NCBI GenBank assembly: GCA_963787185.1
Contig: CAWBCC010000021.1
Coordinates: 62,001 to 126,000, forward strand
Direction: 5' to 3'
Length of the DNA stretch: 64,000 nucleotides
DNA from: JAJXZP01 sp963787185
GTDB taxonomy: Bacteria > Spirochaetota > Spirochaetia > Treponematales > Rectinemataceae
Part shown: positions 8,584 to 16,652 of the stretch, piece by piece
How the letters are laid out: each line of letters begins with the position of its first letter
Numbering within the stretch: the stretch's first letter is position 1
Notes under the pieces: model-generated
Databases searched by the model: none
Told to the model about the DNA's origin: nothing
The model's input: only the letters and a program-made list of their open reading frames with translations
Position numbers and translations under genes: made by a program

Positions 8584-9381
8584 GTGATTTTGGGTATCAG
8601 CCGGTCAGCGTACTACTACAAGCCGGGTCAGACCGATGATGAGCGTGATCTCGCCGTCCTGAAGGCGATTCTGGACGTTCTCGGGCGGCGACCTTTTTAC
8701 GGTTATCGCAAAGTAGCACGCGAGCTCGAGGAGCTTGGTGTTACCCGCAAGCAGGTAAGGCGAATCATGAAACGGGCCGGACTGCGGGCCATCTATCCGG
8801 GCAAACGAACAAGTATGCCGGCCAAGCAGCACAAGAAGTATCCGTACCTGCTACGGGGCAAGGCCATATGGCTGCCGAACCAGGTCTGGGCTACGGACAT
8901 CACGTACATCAAGCTCGCCGGCGGCGATGTCTACCTCGCAGCCATTATCGACATCTATTCGAGGAAGATACTCGCATGGCGGATATCGAACACCCTCGAC
9001 GCTGAGTTCTGCATTGCAGCGCTCGAGGAGGCAATTGCGCTGTACGGTATTCCGGCGATCTTCAACACGGATCAGGGCTGCCAGTTCACGTCTGATGCCT
9101 TTATCGCCGTCCTGGAATCGAATGAAATACAGATCAGCATGGACGGTGTGAATCGTGCTTTGGACAACATTTTTATCGAGCGCTTCTGGAGGACCTTGAA
9201 GTACGAGGACATTTACCTCAACGACTACCTGACGGCGATCGAGCTTAAGGCCGGGATGAAGAGATACATGGACTTCTACAACGGCAAGCGCTTCCACGCA
9301 TCGCAAGACTACCAGACTCCAAACGAAGTCTACGCAAGTAAGTTCCAAGAAAAAGAGAACGAAGAACTATCAGCTGCATAG
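8584..9381 (+). CDS. IS3-family transposase OrfB (DDE integrase domain)
   Basis: 265-aa catalytic part. It has the HTH_21 region (YGYRKVARELEELGVTRKQV) followed by the rve DDE domain: first Asp in WATDITY, second Asp in NTDQGCQFTS, Glu in DNIFIERFWRTLK. All three catalytic residues are present and no stop interrupts the frame, so the element may still be active. It is normally made as a fusion with OrfA; the in-frame codons upstream of 8584 continue back to the A run. Confidence 0.92.
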   Translation: MILGISRSAYYYKPGQTDDERDLAVLKAILDVLGRRPFYGYRKVARELEELGVTRKQVRRIMKRAGLRAIYPGKRTSMPAKQHKKYPYLLRGKAIWLPNQVWATDITYIKLAGGDVYLAAIIDIYSRKILAWRISNTLDAEFCIAALEEAIALYGIPAIFNTDQGCQFTSDAFIAVLESNEIQISMDGVNRALDNIFIERFWRTLKYEDIYLNDYLTAIELKAGMKRYMDFYNGKRFHASQDYQTPNEVYASKFQEKENEELSAA

Positions 9382-9470
9382 AAACAAGAGGGGAGCTTGA
9401 TCCACCTTATTTATCTTCCGATTCTGTATTGACAGAAGGGCTCTCTATACAGTATCCAAAGAGCATAGCG

Positions 9471-10331
9471 ATGATAGAACATACTTTGACGGGGATTGCG
9501 AATGGGGTAGTTCATATTGCCTCTCTCGGATTGCCAACCGATCCCTCAATTCTCTTTCTCCATGGATGGCCTGAAAATTGGAGATCATTTGAGAAGATCA
9601 TGCGGCTGGCAGGTAAGACTCACTTTGCAGTTGCAATTGATCTACCCGGCATTGACGAATCCGTGATGTCGAATGCTCCATTCCAAAAAGCCGAGATTGC
9701 AAAACTTGTGAAGGATGTCGTAAATAAAATCGGTCTGAAAGATTTGACCATTGTTGGGCACGATATTGGTGGCCAGATAGCATTCTCATATCTTTGTGCG
9801 TATCCGACAGAGCTGAAAGCGGCAATAATACTTGATGTTGTAATCCCAGGACTGCCCCCTTGGGACGATGTCATACGGAACCCCTATCTCTGGCACTTTG
9901 CGTTTCATTCGATTCCTAAACTTCCGGAGATTATGGTTGCGGGAAGAGAAAAGGAGTACTTTGAGTATTTCTACACTGCCATAGCCGCACATCCGGAGAA
10001 AATACCTGAAAGGACGAAAGCGGATTACATTCAATCCTATTCAAGCCCGGGTTCATTAAAGACTGGATTCAATTGGTATCGCGGTTTTGGGGAGGACGCC
10101 GAATATAATAGAAAAATTATTGAGCAGAATAGAGAAATCACAACTCCTGTGCTCTATATGAGAGGAGAAAAAAGCGGCGGGAATATGGATCAATATGCTG
10201 CCGGACTTAAGACCGCAGGTATCAAAAACCTGGAGACAAGAGTAGTTCCCGATAGCGGACATTTCATGGTAGAAGAGCAGACAGACAAAGTCTGGAAATT
10301 GATTTATGATTTTATCGGCCATTTGCAATAG
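9471..10331 (+). CDS. Alpha/beta hydrolase (epoxide hydrolase/dehalogenase-like)
   Basis: 286-aa single-domain hydrolase. It shows the oxyanion-hole HGWP motif (LFLHGWPENW), the nucleophile elbow GHDIGGQ with an aspartate nucleophile as in epoxide hydrolases and haloalkane dehalogenases, and the catalytic His near the end (DSGHFMVEEQ). Substrate unknown. The codons are clearly AT-richer than the flanking genes, suggesting recent transfer. The gene begins only 37 bp after the IS3 right end. A TTG at 9429 would start inside the IS; the ATG at 9471 is preferred, although its ribosome site is weak. The original upstream region was probably removed by the insertion, and expression may depend on the IS end. 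Confidence 0.82.
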   Translation: MIEHTLTGIANGVVHIASLGLPTDPSILFLHGWPENWRSFEKIMRLAGKTHFAVAIDLPGIDESVMSNAPFQKAEIAKLVKDVVNKIGLKDLTIVGHDIGGQIAFSYLCAYPTELKAAIILDVVIPGLPPWDDVIRNPYLWHFAFHSIPKLPEIMVAGREKEYFEYFYTAIAAHPEKIPERTKADYIQSYSSPGSLKTGFNWYRGFGEDAEYNRKIIEQNREITTPVLYMRGEKSGGNMDQYAAGLKTAGIKNLETRVVPDSGHFMVEEQTDKVWKLIYDFIGHLQ

Positions 10332-10411
10332 AAAAAGGTATCGACCCCTCTCGACATTCTCTACGAGGCTTCCGGAATCATCGACGAAAAGTCGATGGTG
10401 CCGTTTATCCG

Positions 10412-10942
10412 CTATAGGAAGAGGAAGCGCATGAGGCTCGACCAGTCGTTCTCGACGCCCCATCCGTCTAGGATCGTTGCCACCCCGCCGCGGTGGTGGA
10501 CCTCGTGGTTGAAGAGGGCGAGCAGGTTACCGCCATAGGTCATGGTCCTCTGCTGCTTGTCCCTGCCCAGGAAGCTGAAGGTCCTGTCCAGGTCGTCGGC
10601 CGTGGCCTCGCCGCAGGCCGCGACGAGAGCATCGTCGGCCTCCGTGCGCAGGGAGATGAACTCGGGAAGAGTCTTGAAGACCGCCTCGCCCATCGGGACC
10701 TGGGGAAAGGATCCGATGGCGGGGAGGACGACCTCGGGCAGGAAGCCTCCGTCCGCGATGCGCTTCAGCGAGCCCGCCGTCGTCTGGAGGGCGTGGTTGA
10801 GAAGCCCCGCCAACGACTTGTAGTACGTGCCCGCCGCTTCGTGTAGACGGGATGAGGGCAAGGTCTCGAGGATGCGGATCATCTCCGAGTTTGCGTGCTT
10901 GTTGTATTTGGCGTAGAGATCGAGGATTTCCTTCAGGTTCAT
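10412..10942 (-). CDS. DinB-family (four-helix, putative metal-binding) protein
   Basis: 176-aa DinB/DUF664-like protein of the YfiT/DinB superfamily, whose members are metal-dependent helical bundles, some acting as thiol transferases. The three His expected to bind metal are visible: LLNHALQT near residue 50 and FNHEVHHRGG near residue 148. The second of two adjacent ATGs (10942) is chosen because GGAGG is five bases before it. The frame extends further upstream without coding character. Stand-alone gene; function unknown. Confidence 0.75.
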   Translation of the reverse strand: MNLKEILDLYAKYNKHANSEMIRILETLPSSRLHEAAGTYYKSLAGLLNHALQTTAGSLKRIADGGFLPEVVLPAIGSFPQVPMGEAVFKTLPEFISLRTEADDALVAACGEATADDLDRTFSFLGRDKQQRTMTYGGNLLALFNHEVHHRGGVATILDGWGVENDWSSLMRFLFL

Positions 10943-11169
10943 CATTGCCTCCGCGTCGTCTGAATTAGTGACAGGGTCGGCGTCGCCGTGATCGGAGCGG
11001 GCATTATCCGAGATGCCGTCCGTCGCCGCGGCTGCCAACGGCAAGAAAGGGGATAAAAACCAACGGAAAGACCCAGATATCGGTTCCCCAGTATTGTGGC
11101 CCGCTCGTGGATCTCGCAAGATATTTTAAGGCCCTTAGCTGTTCCCGTAGGGGGACCCCGATGACCACT
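10943..11169. other. Intergenic stretch without recognised features
   Basis: Upstream region of the DinB-like gene. No repeats, RNA or conserved coding segment recognised. Confidence 0.4.
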
Positions 11170-11724
11170 CTAATTGTTGGCCCATTTTTTCAAAAGCTCC
11201 AAGACGCTCTCCGCGTACTTGTAGGTTGACTGATTGTACGCGTCGTGTATCGTGCCAATATCCTCGGCCGTCCTGCCGGGGAGTTTGATCCCTTTTCCTT
11301 CACGGTGCTGATTAATGAAGGACCGGACTTCGTCGAGAGTATACGCTTTTGGTCTGGCTTTGGGTGCAGGAGCCGCCAATGTTTTGCCAGGCTTCGACGA
11401 TGGGACCGTTGAAGACATCGGAGGCTTTGCTTTCTTCACCTCGACAGGCTTGCTACGAGAGGTTCGGTCAGCGACGTCGTGCCGCACGGGTTCCTTCCTG
11501 GCAGGCGTCTTGGCGATCGGCTTGGCCTTTACTACCTGAGCCTTTGGAGCTGGTGACTTTGCGACCTTGCGCTCGGGCGTCTTTGCTGCCGCCTTGGTCT
11601 CTTTTGTCTCAGCTTTCGGGGCAGGCGACTTAGCAGTTCTCTTCTCGGGCTTTTTCGCCTCGATCGTAGTCTTTCCAACCTGAGTCTTTGGGGCCGACGA
11701 TTTAACAGCTTTCTTCTCAGCCAT
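11170..11724 (-). CDS. Lys/Ala/Pro-rich histone H1-like protein with small C-terminal domain
   Basis: 184 aa. Residues 1-120 are a low-complexity array of variants of KSPAPKA and KTPERKVA, strongly basic and proline-rich like bacterial H1/AlgP-type nucleoid proteins. From about residue 125 a compact segment begins (YTLDEVRSFINQH, then GKGIKLPGRTAEDIGTIHDA, then YAESVLELLKKW), which looks folded and helical. I do not recognise the C-terminal domain. Expected role is DNA binding or compaction, inferred only from composition. Alone between two unrelated genes; the start at 11724 has a GGAGG before it. Confidence 0.6.
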   Translation of the reverse strand: MAEKKAVKSSAPKTQVGKTTIEAKKPEKRTAKSPAPKAETKETKAAAKTPERKVAKSPAPKAQVVKAKPIAKTPARKEPVRHDVADRTSRSKPVEVKKAKPPMSSTVPSSKPGKTLAAPAPKARPKAYTLDEVRSFINQHREGKGIKLPGRTAEDIGTIHDAYNQSTYKYAESVLELLKKWANN

Positions 11725-12021
11725 ACATCCTCCCGATGAACTGTAGGATCTCGTGACGTATTGTGGTCATCGCTTATCGAGGGAAATCCATTCCACTGCC
11801 CCCCATCTTATCGCAACCGGAACGCGCGTCAAGGCAGGTTAGGCGTAAGGCCTCCTTCGTCGATCTCGTCGACCGATTTCATGAAGTCTTTTTGCGCTAA
11901 TGGCAATTCCTGCTCTTTCTTTCTGCCCTTTCTATACAAAACGGGGGAATTGTGAGCTTCAAGCCTGGGAAATACCCAAAATTGCGGAGGAGACGGTCTG
12001 GGCTGGTATAAACTGGAGCGG
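11725..12021. other. Intergenic stretch, possible short coding remnant
   Basis: Nothing definite. On the minus strand 11829-11940 encodes a charged peptide ending FMKSVDEIDEGGLTPNLP that could be the tail of a lost gene, but no family is recognised. Confidence 0.3.
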
Positions 12022-12969
12022 ATGAAATACCTTCTGATCGTCAACCCTAAATCCGGCAAGGGTACCGCCCCCGAGAGAGTCGATGCTGTCGTGCGGTATT
12101 TCCGTCGTCACGGTCACGAAGTAGACGTCAGGCTGACGAATCGGCCGGGACATGCGGTTGACATCGCAGCTGCAGCCTGCAGCTCGGGCTACCATGCCAT
12201 TGTCGGTTGCGGCGGCGACGGCACCATCAACGAAGTGCTTAACGGTATGACAGGATCAAATTGCCTTTTAGGAATCCTACCATGGGGGACGGGCAATGTC
12301 TTCGCGGCGGAAATGGGTCTCCCCACGCGGCTCCGGGCGGCATGCCGACTCATTCGCAAGGGCAGTTCGGCACGCTTTGATGTCGGCATCTGCGGTGATC
12401 GCCGTTTTCTTCTCATGGTTGGCGCCGGACTGGATGCCTATTCCCTTAAACAGCTGGACGGTAGCGTAATGAAACGCAGGTTGGGGCGGCTAGCCTATGC
12501 GCTGGCCGCGATCAAGGCCTTCGCGCGCTATCACTTCCCCGAAATCGACGTGCAACTTTCCGACGGACGAAGGGATCAAGGGAGCTTCATTCTCGTATCC
12601 AACACCAGTCGCTACGGCAACCTCTTTTCCTTCACGCCCGAAGCCACACCGAGCGACGGCCGGCTTGATGTCTTCGTGTTCGGAGAAACAGGCCGATGGA
12701 ATACAATTCTGCTCGGCATACGATACCTCTTTCTTTTCTTGGTCGGCCGAAAGCGACCGGCTCTGCCTTTTGGTTTGCAGCGTCAGAAGATCTATCGGGC
12801 TGAGGGGCTATCGTTAAGCTCGGCCAAGCGCGTCATGGTTCAGAGCGATGGCGAGCTCCAGGGTTGCCTGCCGGTGGATATCCGGGTCCTCCCTGGGGCA
12901 GTGCGGATCATCCTTCCGCGAAGGGCCATCCGGAAGTTTTTCGGAAAAGTCCCAGATCCGGCCGGGTAA
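12022..12969 (+). CDS. Diacylglycerol kinase-type lipid kinase (YegS/DgkB family)
   Basis: 315-aa kinase of the DAGK catalytic family, which phosphorylates diacylglycerol or related lipids at the inner membrane face. Visible are the N-terminal LIVNPKSGKG nucleotide-binding strand, the catalytic GCGGDGTINEVLNG motif at about residues 63-76, the GTGNVFA segment, and the C-terminal second domain with QSDGELQG (DGE motif). All key residues are intact and length is normal. The start at 12022 directly follows a short GGAGCGG site. No operon partners. Likely chromosomal core function in phospholipid recycling. Confidence 0.9.
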   Translation: MKYLLIVNPKSGKGTAPERVDAVVRYFRRHGHEVDVRLTNRPGHAVDIAAAACSSGYHAIVGCGGDGTINEVLNGMTGSNCLLGILPWGTGNVFAAEMGLPTRLRAACRLIRKGSSARFDVGICGDRRFLLMVGAGLDAYSLKQLDGSVMKRRLGRLAYALAAIKAFARYHFPEIDVQLSDGRRDQGSFILVSNTSRYGNLFSFTPEATPSDGRLDVFVFGETGRWNTILLGIRYLFLFLVGRKRPALPFGLQRQKIYRAEGLSLSSAKRVMVQSDGELQGCLPVDIRVLPGAVRIILPRRAIRKFFGKVPDPAG

Positions 12970-13049
12970 ACCAACACCAACACAAAAGGAAATCGCGACA
13001 CCAAACCATGCAATGGGTTTTCGCCTTTTGCAGCCCGTAATGCCCCCGG

Positions 13050-13398
13050 CTATTTCGTCGATTACGCGTGAGCCAGGTCTTCCTTCGGTAGACTTCATGT
13101 GCTCGCTCGCTGGCGACGCCGCGGAGTGCCTTCTTGACGCCTGAGAGCATGGGCATGAGCGACGCCGGCGCGTACCCCCCCGCGAGGGATTCGAGCCACG
13201 CCCGAAGTGTCTCAGGCTCTGTGGGCCGAAGGCCCCGCACGGAGGAGAAGGCGAAGAAGGCGCGGGTGTTGCGCGCGTGGTCCTTCCGGTCCGCGATGGC
13301 GGCGAGCGCCGCAGCTTGGAGCGCAGCCTCGAGGCTACTCGCACTTCTGGCGCCGGGCGTCCGAAGAAAACAGGGCGCGAACTCGCCCGCTACACTTT
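13050..13398 (-). pseudogene. N-terminal remnant of a tyrosine recombinase
   Basis: Minus-strand codons read LEAALQAAALAAIADRKDHA, then NTRAFFAFSSVRGL and LAGGYAPASLMPMLSGVKKA, matching the core-binding (SAM-like) domain of XerC-type integrases. No initiation site and no catalytic domain remain; downstream the frame is nonsense. One of three broken integrases in 13-20 kb. Confidence 0.5.
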
Positions 13399-13408
13399 CA
13401 CGAACCGG

Positions 13409-14125
13409 TCAGGTTCCAAACCTGGCGCCACCATCGCAAATGAGCACGTGACCCGTCATGAAGGTATTGAACACCAAAAATGCGATGGCGTCGGCGATGT
13501 CTTCAGGACGTCCGATGCGCCCTACCGGCGCCGTAGCGGCATAGCCTGCGAAGGCTTGTGCCTTTTGTTCTTTGGTCAGGAAGTCCCACCAAGGCGTGTC
13601 GATCACCCCCGGAGAAACGGCATTCACGCGAATCGGCTTCAGCTCCGAGGCAAGAATGGGGACCAGGGCGGCGATGGCAGCGTTTGCGGCACCTATGCCG
13701 GCCGTTCCCGGCATTGAGGCCTGGCCGGAGACAGCCGACAAGAAAGTTACGCTTCCGCTCTTTCTAAGAAAGGGCAATGCGGCTTGAGCGCAAGCGATGT
13801 GCGGAAAAACCTTTTCCTCGAACCCCTGGCGAATCTCATCCGGGCTCACCGATGCAAGTGGGCCGGCGCCTCTGCGGCTACCGAAGGCCAGGATCAGATG
13901 GTCGAACTCTCCTAGACTCGAAAAGAACGCCCGAACTTCTTTCGCGTTCGCACTGTCCACCGAAGAAGCCCTCGCCCTTCCTCCGAGGGATTGTCGGGCC
14001 GCTTCGAGCTTTTCTTTATCCCGTCCCGTGATCGTAACCTCCATTCCACGACCGAGTAGATGACGAGCAGCAGCAAGCCCGATTCCCGATGTCCCCCCCA
14101 GGATGACTACCTGTTCCGAATTCAT
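13409..14125 (-). CDS. Atypical short-chain dehydrogenase lacking the YxxxK motif
   Basis: 238-aa SDR-fold protein. The cofactor site VILGGTSGIGLA and the C-terminal VNAVSPGVIDTPWW and ICDGG segments are typical. The catalytic region reads SAVSGQASMPGTAGIGAANAAI: Ser is present but the Tyr and Lys of YxxxK are replaced (G and A), as known for a subgroup of SDR proteins with uncertain catalysis. It lies 34 bp downstream of the next SDR gene on the same strand, so they probably form an operon, and the divergent MmyB-type regulator at 15058 is its likely controller. Start has a GGAG at 14132 region. Confidence 0.85.
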   Translation of the reverse strand: MNSEQVVILGGTSGIGLAAARHLLGRGMEVTITGRDKEKLEAARQSLGGRARASSVDSANAKEVRAFFSSLGEFDHLILAFGSRRGAGPLASVSPDEIRQGFEEKVFPHIACAQAALPFLRKSGSVTFLSAVSGQASMPGTAGIGAANAAIAALVPILASELKPIRVNAVSPGVIDTPWWDFLTKEQKAQAFAGYAATAPVGRIGRPEDIADAIAFLVFNTFMTGHVLICDGGARFGT

Positions 14126-14158
14126 ATCTCGCTCCTTTCCTTGGTACTTCCCTGATTT

Positions 14159-14980
14159 CTACGAATGAATCTTCTGCAAACCGGTCATCTCGTAACTCAG
14201 GTCTCTCAGTCGCTTACGGGCTGTCCGATCGTAGGCCTGCTCGTTGGCGCGAGCGAGCCGTGTGCGATCGTAGTATCCGCCGGTTTTTACGTCCTCAGAG
14301 AGGACGAGGTTCAGAATGGATCGTCCGCCGTCTTCGACGCGGCTCGCCGGCGCGATTCCTGCCTGTCGCACCATCGTGGTGTCCATGTAGGTGGCAGGAT
14401 GCAAGCAGTTCACTCTGACCCCGTTGAGCTCCTCTGCCAAATCAAACGTGAACATCACCTGCGCGAGTTTGCTTTGGCAGTAGGCGCGTTGACCGCTATA
14501 ATCATGCCTCAGCATCACGTCTTCGAAATCGATTGCTTCCTGGCCGGCAGAGGCTACATTGACAATTCTGGCCGAGGTGCTCTGTGTCAGCAGGGGAAGC
14601 AAAAGACGCGTCAGCAGAAAACCGGCGAGGTAGTTGACGGCAAATCGCAACTCGTGACCGTCCCGGCTGGTTTCTCTGAAAACTCCATTTGCGCTCGCTC
14701 CTCCTACGCCAGCGTTATTGACGATAACGTCCAGCGGCCCGTGCTCGCCTAGTATGGTTTTCGCAAGCCCCCGCACCTCATCGAGAGAAGCAAAGTCGGC
14801 GAGGTATAACTTTGCCTTTCCGCCTGCACCCATGATGTCCGCCACGAGTTTTTCACCGCGTTCCCTATTTCGGCCGTGAACAAGAACGCTAGCGCCTGCG
14901 CCAGCCAACTCCCCGGCGACCCAGCGGCCGACACCGTCCGTCGAACCGGTCACCATGATTGTCTTCCCTTCCGGATCCAT
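14159..14980 (-). CDS. Short-chain dehydrogenase/reductase (retinol dehydrogenase-like)
   Basis: 273-aa classical-type SDR. Visible: cofactor motif VTGSTDGVGRW, NNAG, catalytic Ser in IVNVASAGQ and YCQSK (YxxxK), then LHPATYMDTTM. The pattern with VNYLAGFLLTRLLLPLL resembles retinol dehydrogenase-like oxidoreductases acting on aldehydes, ketones or alcohols; substrate unknown. Divergent from the MmyB-type regulator at 15058, with only 77 bp between the two start codons. This arrangement, regulator beside SDR, is frequent for this regulator family and suggests direct control. Confidence 0.88.
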   Translation of the reverse strand: MDPEGKTIMVTGSTDGVGRWVAGELAGAGASVLVHGRNRERGEKLVADIMGAGGKAKLYLADFASLDEVRGLAKTILGEHGPLDVIVNNAGVGGASANGVFRETSRDGHELRFAVNYLAGFLLTRLLLPLLTQSTSARIVNVASAGQEAIDFEDVMLRHDYSGQRAYCQSKLAQVMFTFDLAEELNGVRVNCLHPATYMDTTMVRQAGIAPASRVEDGGRSILNLVLSEDVKTGGYYDRTRLARANEQAYDRTARKRLRDLSYEMTGLQKIHS

Positions 14981-15049
14981 CGATTGGACCTCCCTTCCGC
15001 GACAAAGAAAACGTAATGACTGTTCAAGAGGCGAGGCAGTCCTTATTTT

Positions 15050-15059
15050 ATACTAGTAT
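15050..15059. promoter_or_regulatory. Palindrome ATACTAGTAT overlapping a start codon
   Basis: A perfect 10-bp palindrome covers the first two bases of the ATG at 15058. It contains TATACT, a good -10 box; if used, the transcript would be leaderless, which fits the absence of a ribosome site. It could also be an autoregulatory operator. Confidence 0.3.
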
Positions 15060-15918
15060 GAATACCACTACGAAAAACGAGACGGCACAGGGAGTCCGGC
15101 TACGGGAGTTCGGAGCCTTCCTGCGATCTCGACGGGAACGGCTAAATCCTTCCGCGGTGGGTCTACCGGAGGGGTCCCGTCGGCGAACGCCGGGCCTGAG
15201 GCGGGAAGAGGTGGCGGTTCTGGCGGGAGTGGGAACGACCTGGTATACGTGGTTGGAACAGGGGCGCGACGTGAACCCTTCTGCCGAGGCCCTTTTTCGC
15301 GTGGCCCAAGCGCTGCGGCTAGATTCGATCGAAAGGCAGCATTTATTCAACCTTGCAAACCGGCCGCAGCCGGTGACACGCGCGACCGGCCCAGAGTGTA
15401 TCCCCGAATCCTTGTCCCGCATGCTGGCCGGCCTGACAGGACAACCGGCCATGGTCGTCGGCCGAAGGTGGGACATCCTGTCGTGGAATCGGGCGGCCCA
15501 AGCGCTCTTCGGCGACTACTCCCAGCTGCCAAGTGATGAACGCAACATCCTCCACATGGTTTTCGCGAACGAGGAGCACCGCCGTCTCCTTGTCGATTGG
15601 GAGAATGTCGCACGAGTCACCCTCGCTATGTTTCGCGCCGATACCGCCCGCTACGCCGGAGATACCGAATTCGAACGATTGATTGCCAAGGTGACTCGGC
15701 TCAGCCCCGAGTTTCGGGGATGGTGGCCTCATCAGGACGTCCTTCACAAACTAGCCAGCCCTAAAAGGATCCGGCACCCTCTCTGCGGGCTCATGACGTT
15801 CGAAACCGTCAGTCTCGCCCTCCAGGATTCGAGCGACATGAAACTGATCTTGTACACACCGTTGGAGCAGGACGATACCATTGCCAAACTTGAGGCGTTG
15901 CTGCTCGGTAGCAGATAA
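15058..15918 (+). CDS. XRE-type regulator with MmyB-like ligand-binding domain
   Basis: 286-aa regulator. N-terminal helix-turn-helix over about residues 15-80 (FGAFLRSRRERLNP and LRREEVAVLAGVGTTWYTWL). It is followed by the MmyB-like domain, related to PAS and thought to bind fatty-acid-like ligands, with WDILSWNRAAQALFGDY, then ILHMVFANEEHRRLL, and LMTFETVSLAL near the end. Such regulators usually sit divergent from an SDR gene that they repress, as here. Start is uncertain: 15058 or the in-frame ATG at 15016; neither has a good ribosome site. Confidence 0.85.
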   Translation: MNTTTKNETAQGVRLREFGAFLRSRRERLNPSAVGLPEGSRRRTPGLRREEVAVLAGVGTTWYTWLEQGRDVNPSAEALFRVAQALRLDSIERQHLFNLANRPQPVTRATGPECIPESLSRMLAGLTGQPAMVVGRRWDILSWNRAAQALFGDYSQLPSDERNILHMVFANEEHRRLLVDWENVARVTLAMFRADTARYAGDTEFERLIAKVTRLSPEFRGWWPHQDVLHKLASPKRIRHPLCGLMTFETVSLALQDSSDMKLILYTPLEQDDTIAKLEALLLGSR

Positions 15919-16143
15919 AGAGAAGAACGGATATTCATATTCCCTTGGTGGTTCTTTTTAGGCGGGGCTTGCGGAGGTCACGGTCCGTGATATGCTCAAT
16001 GTGACTGGCGAGCGGTGATGCTCGAGCTCAAGTTCCGGGAATGGTCACCGTAGTTGTCCTGGGGCGTCAGAGCGTACTCGTTAGAGTCGTAATCCTGCTA
16101 TCAGGAGCGCCAACCACTATGGGCCACCGTTCGCCGGTCATTT
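15919..16143. other. Intergenic stretch without recognised features
   Basis: No gene or repeat recognised between the regulator and the integrase tail. Confidence 0.4.
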
Positions 16144-16290
16144 TTAGTCCACCTCTCCGAGCCCCCTGAGGAACGTCTCGGTCACCTGGATCGACGCGTG
16201 CCCCAGCATCTTCGATACCCTATACACCTCCCTATCCTTCCGGTGCTCCATGACCGCATAGTTGTGCGATGGGTTACTCCAACCTAGTCC
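16144..16290 (-). pseudogene. C-terminal remnant of a tyrosine recombinase
   Basis: Minus-strand codons read DREVYRVSKMLGHASIQVTE, then TFLRGLGEVD and a TAA at 16144-16146. The LGHASIQVTExxLRGL pattern is the end of a phage-type integrase with the second catalytic His in LGH. The position of the nucleophilic Tyr is Phe (codon 16171-16173). No upstream catalytic Arg or start is present. Confidence 0.65.
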
Positions 16291-16397
16291 GCCCCCTCAG
16301 TCTGTCTGCTTCCCGGATCCAGCATGATTTTCCTCTGCGTATGAATTTGAGTCACACGGTGAGATAATCAGATTGACAGTAAGCGACTTATAAAGCA

Positions 16398-16634
16398 ATG
16401 AATGTCATGGGGGTGGAGGGCAGCTATCGCGATCCCGCCGCGCTGGTCCTGGAGGGGATCGCGCGCCTGCGGGAGTTCTTCAACAAATTGGGGCTCCCCG
16501 CCGCGATGTCCGCCCTGGGCATCGACGAGGCCAAGCTGGAGCTGATGGCCAAGAAGGCGACCGGCGAGGCCTACGGCGCCGAGCACTCCTTGGGCGGGCT
16601 CGAGAACCTGGGCTGGCGAAATAAACACGACTAG
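16398..16634 (+). pseudogene. C-terminal fragment of an iron-containing alcohol dehydrogenase
   Basis: The 78 codons encode VMGVEGSYRDPAALVLEGIA followed by FFNKLGLPAAMSALGI and GLENLGW, matching the last quarter of YqhD/BdhA-like NADPH-dependent iron alcohol dehydrogenases. The NAD(P) and iron-binding parts are missing and a stop lies immediately upstream, so this is a 3' remnant. Its stop is only 18 bp before the first aldo/keto reductase, suggesting that an original alcohol/aldehyde-metabolism operon was cut at its 5' side. Confidence 0.65.
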
Positions 16635-16652
16635 GAAGGAGATACGGCTACC

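Larger units (their letters stand above)
8151..9434 (+). mobile_element. IS3-family insertion sequence
   Basis: Element of about 1284 bp with the IS3 two-gene layout. Imperfect terminal inverted repeats are seen: left TGAGCCCAAGAAATCGGA at 8151 against right end (reverse) TGTCAATACAGAATCGGA, sharing TG ends and AATCGGA, followed inside by TAAGGTGG and CTCCC on both sides. No target-site duplication is obvious at 8148-8150 versus 9435-9437, so the insertion may be old or the ends may be misplaced by a few bases. The right end carries a TTGACA facing outward into the next gene. Confidence 0.85.

Noticed and set aside
8148..9440. Target-site duplication of the IS3 element
   Set aside because: Bases at both borders do not match over 3-5 bp; not claimed.
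11829..12059. 76-codon minus-strand frame overlapping the lipid kinase start
   Set aside because: Possible coding tail but no recognised family, no start signal and overlap with a clear gene start.
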